Of a DNA stretch of 64,000 bases, positions 17,316 to 26,075 are shown in pieces (positions within the stretch are counted from its first letter, which is position 1; every line of letters starts with the position of its first letter). Source of the stretch: Alphaproteobacteria bacterium (GTDB lineage Bacteria > Pseudomonadota > Alphaproteobacteria > Rhodobacterales > Rhodobacteraceae); assembly GCA_030424865.1 (NCBI GenBank), contig JAUHVR010000022.1:1-64000 (forward strand), given 5' to 3'. The notes under the pieces are model-generated. The model searched no databases, had not been told where the DNA came from, and saw only the letters and a program-made list of their open reading frames with translations. The translations under genes were made by a program, and so were the position numbers.

Positions 17316-18328
17316 AGCTTGACGATCTGCTTGCCCGTATTCCCGCCTTGCAGCATTGCGATAAAGGCCTCTGGCGCGTTTTCCAGCCCTTCGGCCACGT
17401 CCTCCAGATAGGCGATTTTGCCCTCGGCTACCAAGGGCGTGACCTCGGCCAGGAAGTCGTGCATCAGGTGCCAGTGGTCAAAGACGATCATGCCGCTGAC
17501 CTGCAGGCGCTTGACCAGGATCGAGCGCCACAGACCCGGCAGACGGTCGGGGCTGTCTTCGGCCCCGCCATACCATGCGATGGTGCCAATCACCGGGATG
17601 CGGCCATGAAAGTTCATCAGCGGCATCACCGCTTCCAGCACCTTGCCGCCGACATTTTCCCAATAGATGTCGACCCCATCAGGCGCGGCGGCGGCGATGG
17701 CCTTGCGCAGGCTGCGGGCGTCGTCATGTGCGCGGTGGTCGATGGCGGCGTCAAAGCCAAAGGTCTCGGTCGCGATGCGGCATTTTTCGGCCCCGCCTGC
17801 GATGGCGACCGTGCGCAGGCCCGCCGCCTTGGCCAGCTGTCCGACCATGGATCCCACGGGGCCGGTGGCGGCCGCCACAACCAGCGTCTCGCCCGCTTTC
17901 GGCCGCGCGTATTCGCGCAGGCCCGCCCAAGCCGTCAGGCCCGGCATGCCCAGCACGCCAAGCGCCGTGGAGGGGGGCAGAGCACCTGTCAGCTTGGTCA
18001 CTTCGCCCGCGGGCAGGACCGCGTGGCTGGCCCAGCCGGTCATGCCCGTGACCGTGTCCCCCACCGAAAACTTCGGATCGCCCGAGGCGGTGACGGTGCC
18101 CACCCCCTGGCCGGTCATGGTTCCGCCGATATCGACCGAGGCCGCATAGCTTTTCACGTCGTCCATCCGCCCGCGCATATAGGGATCAAGCGACAGGTGA
18201 CTGACCGCGATCTGAACCTCGCCTTCGCCCGGGGCGGGCAGGGGGGATTGCTCGAACGAGAAATCCTGCGGCACCGGCATGCCCTCGGGTCGGCGGGCCA
18301 GAGCGATGCGAGAGTAGGTGTCGGGCAT
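17312..18328 (-). CDS. NADP-dependent MDR-family oxidoreductase (CurA/prostaglandin reductase-like)
   Basis: 338-aa zinc-free medium-chain reductase. The N-terminal marks PLPAPGEGEVQIAVSHLSLD and PYMRGRMDD, the nucleotide-binding VVAAATGPVGSMVGQLAKAA, and late VYWENVGG-like (DIYWENVGGKVLEAVM) and QVSGMIVFDHW segments are typical of the leukotriene B4 12-hydroxydehydrogenase/YncB group, which reduces alpha,beta-unsaturated carbonyls. The ATG at 18328 has an AAAGGA ribosome site; longer upstream reading is not supported. It is convergent with and overlaps the SDR gene by 4 bp. Confidence 0.88.
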   Translation of the reverse strand: MPDTYSRIALARRPEGMPVPQDFSFEQSPLPAPGEGEVQIAVSHLSLDPYMRGRMDDVKSYAASVDIGGTMTGQGVGTVTASGDPKFSVGDTVTGMTGWASHAVLPAGEVTKLTGALPPSTALGVLGMPGLTAWAGLREYARPKAGETLVVAAATGPVGSMVGQLAKAAGLRTVAIAGGAEKCRIATETFGFDAAIDHRAHDDARSLRKAIAAAAPDGVDIYWENVGGKVLEAVMPLMNFHGRIPVIGTIAWYGGAEDSPDRLPGLWRSILVKRLQVSGMIVFDHWHLMHDFLAEVTPLVAEGKIAYLEDVAEGLENAPEAFIAMLQGGNTGKQIVKL

Positions 18329-18530
18329 ATCGGGGTCCTTTGGGCTTGGATGAGGGGCGTGCTGTGGTTGGTTGAACCATTTCCGGAAAGGCGGAACATG
18401 GCAAGCAGGACGCGACGTTTTCGACCGTCTTGCCAAAGTCCTGGGCCTGGCCTCGGGTCTCGCAAGGGCCGTGGCCGCAATGCCAATGCCACCATTGCGC
18501 GCAACCCGGTCCCGGTGCGATGGTCGGGAC

Positions 18531-19274
18531 ATGAGATTTGCTGCCTTCGCCGACATCCACGGGAACGCCTTGGCCCTGAAGGCCGTTCTTGATGACATGC
18601 ACACCCTCGGGATCAGGCAGGCTGTCAATCTGGGGGATGTGTTCAGCGGCCCGCTGGATGCCGCCGCGACCGCCGCTTTGCTGCAAGAGCGGGATATCCC
18701 GACGATCCGGGGCAATCATGATCGCTATTTGATCGAGCAGAACCGCGCGGACATGGGGCCATCCGATCAGGTGGCCTTTGATCAGTTGGGACCGGCGCAG
18801 TTCGAGTGGATTGCAGGGCTGCCGCCGACCCGCACAGTGTTTGACGAGGTATTCCTGTGCCATGGCACGCCAAGCAGTGACGGGACCTATTGGCTGGACC
18901 GCATCAGCGACACGGGTGTCCCGCGCCCCGCGACGCTGGACGAGGTGCGGGCCGAGGCCAAAGGGATCGACGCACCGGTGATCCTTTGTGCGCACACGCA
19001 TATTCCCCGGTCCGTTCGTCTGCCCGACGGGCGGCTGATCGTGAACCCCGGCAGCATCGGCTGCCCGGCTTATGATGATGATCTGCCGGTCTATCACCAT
19101 ATGCAAACCGGGACGCCGGATGCCTCTTACGCAATCCTTGAGAAGGCGGGCGCCGGGTGGCGCGTGACCTTTCGGAACGTGCCCTACGACAACCAAAGCG
19201 CCAGCGACATGGCCGCGCGACGGGGCCGGCCCGACTGGGCTCGGGCCTTGTCAACCGGGTGGTTCGAGGCCTGA
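18531..19274 (+). CDS. Metallophosphoesterase
   Basis: 247-aa calcineurin-like phosphoesterase. Metal-binding motifs appear in order: DIHGN at residues 8-12, GDVFSG (GDxxxx), RGNHDRYLIEQ (GNHD), LCHGTP, and CAHTHIP (GHxH-like) followed by RLIVNPGSIGCPAYDDD. It resembles the YfcE/diadenosine tetraphosphatase-like group; substrate unknown. The ATG at 18531 puts the first metal motif at the usual distance from the N-terminus. It ends 4 bp before the convergent ghrA-like gene. Confidence 0.85.
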   Translation: MRFAAFADIHGNALALKAVLDDMHTLGIRQAVNLGDVFSGPLDAAATAALLQERDIPTIRGNHDRYLIEQNRADMGPSDQVAFDQLGPAQFEWIAGLPPTRTVFDEVFLCHGTPSSDGTYWLDRISDTGVPRPATLDEVRAEAKGIDAPVILCAHTHIPRSVRLPDGRLIVNPGSIGCPAYDDDLPVYHHMQTGTPDASYAILEKAGAGWRVTFRNVPYDNQSASDMAARRGRPDWARALSTGWFEA

Positions 19275-19278
19275 GCCC

Positions 19279-20214
19279 TCAGTAGCCCGCGGTGCGGTCA
19301 ACCTCGTAAAGCAGGGGCTCGCTAGCCTCGCTGCGGCGGATGTTTTCGGCCAGCACCTTGGCGGCCGAAGCCGGCCGGGTGTCGGCGGCGATATGCGGTG
19401 TGACAGTGACCTTGGGATGGGCCCAGAAGGGGTCATCTTTCGGCAAGGGTTCGGTCCGGAACACATCCAGCGTCGCATGGGCGATCTGGCCGCTGTCGAG
19501 CGCGGCAATCAGGGCGGCGTCATCAATCAACGGGCCCCTGCCCGGGTTGATCACAAACGCGCCCTTGGGCATCCACGACAGGGTCTCGGCGTTCAGGGTG
19601 TTTGCGGTCTCGGGCGTGTCGGGCATCAGCAGCACAACGATCTGTGCGTTCTGCAAAACCCGTTTCAACCCGTCCGGGCCGTGATCAGAGGTCAGCCCCT
19701 CGATCGATTTCGCCGAGCGGCTCCATCCCGTCACCGGGAAGCCAAGGCCGGTCAGCGCCCGCGCGCAGGCTTGTCCCAGCGCGCCAAAGCCCAGGATCGC
19801 GACAGGCCGCTCTGGCGCAAGCGGCGGTACCGTTGGCGCCCAGGCGTGGTCGGGGTTCACGATATGTGCGTCCATTCCAAGATGGTGGCGCAGCACATGG
19901 CCAGTGACCCATTCGACCATGCCGCGGGTCAGGCCCTCGGTGTCGACCATGCGGGTCAGGGGCACGGTCAGCGTCTGGTTGCCGACAATCGCCTCGACCC
20001 CCGCCCAGATGTTCAGAACCGCCTTCAGCCGGGTGTAGGGCGTAAAGTCCTGAACGGTGCTGTTGGGGGCGTAGATCATGTAGTCGACCTGATCCGCCGC
20101 CATCTCGGTCGACAGCACATAGTCCTGTCCCAGCGCGTCAAGGGCCGCCCGCAGAGGCGCTTCGTATTCGCCCCAGCGCTCTGGCAGGGCGGCGAACAGG
20201 ATGTTGAGCGTCAT
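19279..20214 (-). CDS. Glyoxylate/hydroxypyruvate reductase A-like 2-hydroxyacid dehydrogenase
   Basis: 311-aa NAD(P)H-dependent D-2-hydroxyacid dehydrogenase, the length of GhrA. The Rossmann motif is AILGFGALGQACARAL, then VVLLMPDTPETANTLNAETL and the substrate/catalytic region INPGRGPLIDDAALIAALDS and VTVTPHIAADTRP (His of the catalytic dyad). It would reduce glyoxylate or hydroxypyruvate, which fits C2 metabolism in this organism. The start lies only 3 bp after the rodA stop on the same strand, so it is probably the last gene of the mre operon transcript despite an unrelated function. Confidence 0.87.
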   Translation of the reverse strand: MTLNILFAALPERWGEYEAPLRAALDALGQDYVLSTEMAADQVDYMIYAPNSTVQDFTPYTRLKAVLNIWAGVEAIVGNQTLTVPLTRMVDTEGLTRGMVEWVTGHVLRHHLGMDAHIVNPDHAWAPTVPPLAPERPVAILGFGALGQACARALTGLGFPVTGWSRSAKSIEGLTSDHGPDGLKRVLQNAQIVVLLMPDTPETANTLNAETLSWMPKGAFVINPGRGPLIDDAALIAALDSGQIAHATLDVFRTEPLPKDDPFWAHPKVTVTPHIAADTRPASAAKVLAENIRRSEASEPLLYEVDRTAGY

Positions 20215-20217
20215 GGG

Positions 20218-21357
20218 TTACCTCGGGCGGTGAATGTGCGCGCTTTGGACTAATCCGAAGGCCACCATAAGCACAAGCATCGCAGAGCCGCCATAGCTGA
20301 CCAGCGGCAGCGGCACACCGACAACCGGTGCAAGCCCCATCACCATCGACATGTTCACGGCAAAGAACAAAAAGAAGGTCAGCCCAATTCCCAGGATCAT
20401 CAGCGACGAGAACCGATCCTTGTTTTGCAAGGCGGACGCGACGCAGAAGACAAGGATCAGGACATAGAGCATCAAGAGGGAAAAGGCGCCGATAAAGCCG
20501 AACTCTTCGGCCAGCGTGTTGAAGATGAAGTCGGTGTGCTTTTCCGGCAGGAAGTTCAGACGCGACTGGGTGCCCTGCATGAAACCTCGGCCCGCCCAGC
20601 CGCCTGATCCCATTGCGATCTTGGCCTGCGTGATGTGATAGCCCGCCCCCAGCGGGTCCGAGGCCGGGTCCAGAAAGGTGTCGATCCGGCGGAACTGGTA
20701 GTCCTTGAGCAGTTGCCACTCGGTGCCGCGGCTTTGGAAGACGGCTGCGATGAACCCCGCGCCGCCGGCGATCACGGTCGCGAAATAGGCCCAGTGCACG
20801 CCAGCCAGGAACATCATCAGCCCCCCGGCGGTGACCAGCAGGATCGCGGTGCCCAAGTCAGGTTGGATCAGCACCAGGAAGGTCGGGATCAGGATCATCA
20901 CCACCGGCAGCAAGACCCACAAAGGGTGCGAGGTACGCTTGAGCGGCAGCCAGTCGTAATAGGCGGCCAGCAACATCACCATGGTGATCTTGGTCAATTC
21001 CGACGGCTGCAACCGCATGAACCCCAGGTCGATCCAGCGCTGGGCGCCCATGCCTGTGACGCCAACGAACTCGACCGCCAAAAGCAGCAAAAGCGACCCG
21101 GCATAGGCGACGACGGCCATGTTGCGCCAGAACCAGATGGGGATCATCGCCACGATGAACATGGCGCCCAGCCCCATGGCAAAGCGTTTCATCTGCGTCT
21201 CGGCCCAGGGCGAAAAGGATCCGCCCGCAACGGAATACAGCATCAGGAATCCGATACTGGCGACCGCGGCCAGCAGGACCACCAAGGGCCAGTTCAGGAA
21301 CAGCACCTTGCGCAGGCCCGAAGGGACCGTCTTGACGGTATACTCTAGATAACTCAT
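20218..21357 (-). CDS. rodA: Rod-shape peptidoglycan glycosyltransferase RodA (SEDS family)
   Basis: 379-aa polytopic inner-membrane protein with about ten hydrophobic segments. It polymerises lipid II glycan strands in the elongasome together with PBP2. SEDS marks include QRWIDLGFMRLQPSELTKI, LIQPDLGTAILLV and the C-terminal GVPLPLVSYGGSAMLVLMVA. It overlaps mrdA by 4 bp (ATGA) and is part of mreB-mreC-mreD-mrdA-rodA. Confidence 0.95.
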   Translation of the reverse strand: MSYLEYTVKTVPSGLRKVLFLNWPLVVLLAAVASIGFLMLYSVAGGSFSPWAETQMKRFAMGLGAMFIVAMIPIWFWRNMAVVAYAGSLLLLLAVEFVGVTGMGAQRWIDLGFMRLQPSELTKITMVMLLAAYYDWLPLKRTSHPLWVLLPVVMILIPTFLVLIQPDLGTAILLVTAGGLMMFLAGVHWAYFATVIAGGAGFIAAVFQSRGTEWQLLKDYQFRRIDTFLDPASDPLGAGYHITQAKIAMGSGGWAGRGFMQGTQSRLNFLPEKHTDFIFNTLAEEFGFIGAFSLLMLYVLILVFCVASALQNKDRFSSLMILGIGLTFFLFFAVNMSMVMGLAPVVGVPLPLVSYGGSAMLVLMVAFGLVQSAHIHRPR

Positions 21358-23297
21358 GCGCGGCTTTGCCCTTCGGCAGCGCTGCGCGCGCGTTCGCGTT
21401 TCAGCCGCTCTTGTTGGGCGGCGATCTTATCGCGGTCCTTGGTCGGATAGGCCTCGAGCGGGGGATCGTCCCCGTAAAGAGCCTGCAACGTCACGTCTCG
21501 GGCAATCGGGGCCGCCGCTGTCGAGCCGCCGCCGCCGTGTTCCACAACAACCGCGACCGCGATCTGCGGGTTGTCGTAGGGCGCAAAGTTCACAAACAGC
21601 GCGTGGTCGCGCCGCTTCCAGGGCAGATCTTCGTTGCTGGTCACACCTCGGGCGCGCTCGGCCTCGGTGATGTTGCGGACCTGGCTGGTGCCGGTCTTGC
21701 CTGCCATGCGAAAGGCATCCTCGATGATGCGCGATCCATAAGCGGTGCCGCGCCGGCTGTTGCTGACCTCGTACATCGCGGCCCGGATCTGCCGCAGATG
21801 GTTTTCATTCAGGCCCAGGCTGTCGCCACCCCGTTCCGGCGTTTCGACCCCGTCCACCGATTTGATCAGTCGGGGCGAGACACTGCGCCCGGTCGCCAGC
21901 CGCGCCGTCATGACGGCAAGTTGCAGGGGCGAGGTCAGCACAAAGCCCTGACCGATCGAGGCGTTGACCGTGTCGCCCACGACCCATTCAGCCCCGCGTT
22001 CGCGCCGTTTCCACTCTTTGTCAGGGGCCAGACCGCTGGTGACCGCAGACATCGGCACGTCAAAGGATTGTCCCAGCCCCAGCTTGCGCGCCATGGCGGC
22101 AATGTTTTCGATCCCGACCTTCACGGCCAGGTCGTAGTAATAGACATCGCAGCTTTCGCGCAGCGACTGTTCCAGGTTCATGTGCCCATGACCACCGCGT
22201 TTCCAGCAGTGAAAGCGCCGGCCGGCAATGTCCAGATGCCCCGGGCACCAGACGGTGTCTTCGGGCCCGATCACATCGGCATCAAGCGCCGCCAGCACGG
22301 TGACCATCTTGAAGGTCGAGCCCGGCGGATAGGCGTCCTGAACGGTCTTTGAAGCCAAGGGCCTGCGTTCATTGTCGCGCAGCAGGCCATAATCGGCTAC
22401 CGAGATGCCGCGCACAAACTTGTTGGGGTCATAGCTCGGCGACGAGGCAATGGCCCGCAGATCGCCCGACTTGAGGTCCATGACCACGACCGAGGCGCTT
22501 TCCGCCCCCAGTCGCGCCTGAATGTAGTTCTGCAGGTCCGCGTCGACTGTCAGCTGGATGTCGGACCCTGCATCCCCCTCGCGCCGGTCCAACTCGCGCA
22601 TGACCCGGCCCACGGCGTTGACCTCGACCCGTTTGGCCCCGGCCCGCCCGCGCAGGCTGTCTTCGTGTTTGGCCTCGACCCCGACCTTGCCGATCTGAAA
22701 GCGCGGTATGCGCAGGACCGGTTCGGGGTCTTCGTACCGCGACAGGTCTCTTTCGCTGACTGGTCCGACATAGCCCGCGACATGGGCAAAGTCGTGGCCC
22801 AGCGGGTAGACACGCGACAGTCCGACCTCGGGGTAGACCCCGGGCAGGGCGGGGGCGTTCACGGCGACGCGGCTCACGTCTTCCCAGGTCACGCGGTCGG
22901 CCACGGTGACCGGAAGGAAGGGCGCGCTTCGATTCATTTCGACCAGGGCGCGGTTCAGATCGTCGCCGTCCAGTTCGACCAGCGCGCTGAGCTTGGCGAT
23001 GACGGCATCCACATCGCCCGCATCCTCGCGCACGATGGTGATGCGATAGCTGGGCTCGTTTTCCGCAATGATCTGGCCGTTGCGGTCAAACAGCCGCCCG
23101 CGAGTCGGCGGGATCAGGCGGATGTTGATGCGGTTTTCTTCGGCCAGCAGACGAAACTCATCCGCCTGTTCGACCTGCATGAAGCGCATGCGCAGGCCCA
23201 GGACCCCGGCCAGCGTCAACTGCCCGCCCGCCAGGATCAGCCCCCTGCGCGAGATCTTGCGGACGCTTTCCGCGCTTTCCTTGGGCGAGCGTCTCAT
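21354..23297 (-). CDS. mrdA: Penicillin-binding protein 2 (elongasome transpeptidase)
   Basis: 647-aa class B PBP. An N-terminal membrane anchor (GLILAGGQLTLAGVLGLRM) precedes the dimerisation domain, with transpeptidase motifs PGSTFKM (SxxK), SCDVYYYDLA (the SxN-like block) and GKTGTSQ (KTG). It cross-links peptidoglycan during lateral wall growth with RodA. Overlaps of 4 bp on both sides show tight operon structure. Confidence 0.95.
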   Translation of the reverse strand: MRRSPKESAESVRKISRRGLILAGGQLTLAGVLGLRMRFMQVEQADEFRLLAEENRINIRLIPPTRGRLFDRNGQIIAENEPSYRITIVREDAGDVDAVIAKLSALVELDGDDLNRALVEMNRSAPFLPVTVADRVTWEDVSRVAVNAPALPGVYPEVGLSRVYPLGHDFAHVAGYVGPVSERDLSRYEDPEPVLRIPRFQIGKVGVEAKHEDSLRGRAGAKRVEVNAVGRVMRELDRREGDAGSDIQLTVDADLQNYIQARLGAESASVVVMDLKSGDLRAIASSPSYDPNKFVRGISVADYGLLRDNERRPLASKTVQDAYPPGSTFKMVTVLAALDADVIGPEDTVWCPGHLDIAGRRFHCWKRGGHGHMNLEQSLRESCDVYYYDLAVKVGIENIAAMARKLGLGQSFDVPMSAVTSGLAPDKEWKRRERGAEWVVGDTVNASIGQGFVLTSPLQLAVMTARLATGRSVSPRLIKSVDGVETPERGGDSLGLNENHLRQIRAAMYEVSNSRRGTAYGSRIIEDAFRMAGKTGTSQVRNITEAERARGVTSNEDLPWKRRDHALFVNFAPYDNPQIAVAVVVEHGGGGSTAAAPIARDVTLQALYGDDPPLEAYPTKDRDKIAAQQERLKRERARSAAEGQSRA

Positions 23298-23833
23298 GGC
23301 CGCCCCCGTCCGGGGTCAAGTTCCCCCGGCGCGATCCGCCGCACACCCAAAGCCAGTCGCGAGACAAGGACGACAATCGGGTAGACGGCAATGGTCATCA
23401 AGGTCTGCATGGTGATCAGGAACAACGGGCCGGTTGGGACAACAGTGATGATCAGGATGATGCGATTTAGCATGACAAGAGCCGTCAGAACCAGAGCGAC
23501 GGTCAGCCATTCCACCGCAAAGGCGGTTTCACGCTGCCTCCGGTCGCGGGTACGGAACCACTCTGTTCCGATCAGGATCAGCGCGGCCCAAAGACCGGGG
23601 GGGCGCTGGAACATCAGATCGGCCAGCAGCATGAGCGGTGCAACAACGTACAGGGGCACGTAGTCAGGCCGCCTGAGCGCCCATGCAAAGGTCAGGGCGA
23701 TCAGCAGGTCGGGCCCGGCCCAGCGGCGGGGCGTGGTTTCCAGAGGCAGCAGGTGAAAGAAGATGATGATCAGGCCCAAAAGCAGATAGAGCCCGCGCAT
23801 CAACCACAGCCGGGATGCGCCGCTTTCAGCCAT
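23294..23833 (-). CDS. mreD: Rod-shape-determining protein MreD
   Basis: 179-aa inner-membrane protein with about five hydrophobic segments (LYLLLGLIIIFFHLLPLE; ALVLTALVMLNRIILIITVV). Sequence conservation is low in this family, so the call rests on length, topology and position between mreC and mrdA. MreD bridges MreC and the cytoplasmic MreB filament. The start overlaps the end of mreC by 8 bp. Confidence 0.88.
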   Translation of the reverse strand: MAESGASRLWLMRGLYLLLGLIIIFFHLLPLETTPRRWAGPDLLIALTFAWALRRPDYVPLYVVAPLMLLADLMFQRPPGLWAALILIGTEWFRTRDRRQRETAFAVEWLTVALVLTALVMLNRIILIITVVPTGPLFLITMQTLMTIAVYPIVVLVSRLALGVRRIAPGELDPGRGRP

Positions 23834-24758
23834 TGTCGTCGCCCGGAACGCGGGGTTGCGGGTCGTCCTGACCCGGCAATTCCTCGGGCAAAATCAAGGC
23901 GCTGGGGTTGTTCACCCGCCGCGCTCCGTGGTCCCGCAGAACCCGCAGGAATTCCAGCCGCTCATAGTCTGCCGCCAGCAGAACCCGCAGCCGCCCGCCG
24001 GGGTCGGCGGCGACCTGGCCAATCAGCAGACCGGGGGGAAAGACCTCGCCATCGCCGCTGGTGACGATCCGGTCGCCGGGGCGGACAAGGTCGGGGTTTT
24101 CGAGGAAATCGATCGGCGGCGCGGCGGTGTTGTCGCCCACGATCAGCGCGCGCTGGCCCGAGGGCTGAATTTCCGCCGGAATGCGGCTGGTCGCATCCGT
24201 CAGCAGGATCACCCGGCTCGAGTTGTTGCCCACGCCCGAGATGCGGCCCACCAGCCCGATCCCGTCGACCGTTGCCCAGCCGTCAACAATCCCGTCCCGA
24301 GACCCCACATTGATCAACACGGATTGCCGGAAAGGCGAGCCGCTGTCTGCCAGCACCACGCCGGTGATGTAGGTCAACTTGGGGTCCAGCTGCACATTGT
24401 TCAGATCGCGCAGGCGGGCGTTTTCCTGTTCCAGCTGCAAGGCGGCCTCTTTCCAGGCCGTCATCTGCCGCAATTCGCGGCGAAGCTCTTGATTTTGCTC
24501 GTAGATCTGCTGATAGCTTTGAAAATCTCGCAGGATCTTCACACTGGCCGTCACGGGTGCCATGACCCAGTCGAAACTGGGCAGCACGCGGTCGATCACC
24601 TGGGCGCGAAAGCGTTCCACCCGCGGGCTGTCGATCCGCCAGACCAGAAAGATCAGCATCAGGCAAAGCACAAGCAAGCTGAGCAAGAGCCGCCGCAGCG
24701 GACCCCGGTAGGTGTCGCTATTTGTACGCTCGTTGGCCAAACCCGCTCCTTTGGGCAA
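23826..24758 (-). CDS. mreC: Rod-shape-determining protein MreC
   Basis: 310-aa periplasmic scaffold protein. It has an N-terminal transmembrane helix (LLLSLLVLCLMLIFLVWRI), a coiled coil (YQQIYEQNQELRRELRQMTA onward, about residues 80-120), then the beta-rich domain (SRDGIVDGWATVDGIGLVGR; LLTDATSRIPAEIQPSGQ). A Pro/Asp-rich C-terminal tail follows. It links PBP2 to MreB/MreD. mreC begins 14 bp after mreB. Confidence 0.93.
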   Translation of the reverse strand: MPKGAGLANERTNSDTYRGPLRRLLLSLLVLCLMLIFLVWRIDSPRVERFRAQVIDRVLPSFDWVMAPVTASVKILRDFQSYQQIYEQNQELRRELRQMTAWKEAALQLEQENARLRDLNNVQLDPKLTYITGVVLADSGSPFRQSVLINVGSRDGIVDGWATVDGIGLVGRISGVGNNSSRVILLTDATSRIPAEIQPSGQRALIVGDNTAAPPIDFLENPDLVRPGDRIVTSGDGEVFPPGLLIGQVAADPGGRLRVLLAADYERLEFLRVLRDHGARRVNNPSALILPEELPGQDDPQPRVPGDDNG

Positions 24759-24772
24759 AGACCGTGGGCTGA

Positions 24773-25882
<1,110 letters not shown>

Positions 25883-26075
25883 TTATAAGGGTCGTTTCGC
25901 ACCTGCGAAAGAGGTGCATCACCTCAAATCAGCGCGAAACCGCCATTGGGCCTTGGGCGCTATCGACATGGGCAGGCGGAAGGTCGGTTTCGTCCATTTT
26001 TGCGTCGGCTGGGTTGCGCAGCAGGGGCCGTTATCTGCAAAATCACGCCAAACGTTATCCCGGAGTCGCAAACCC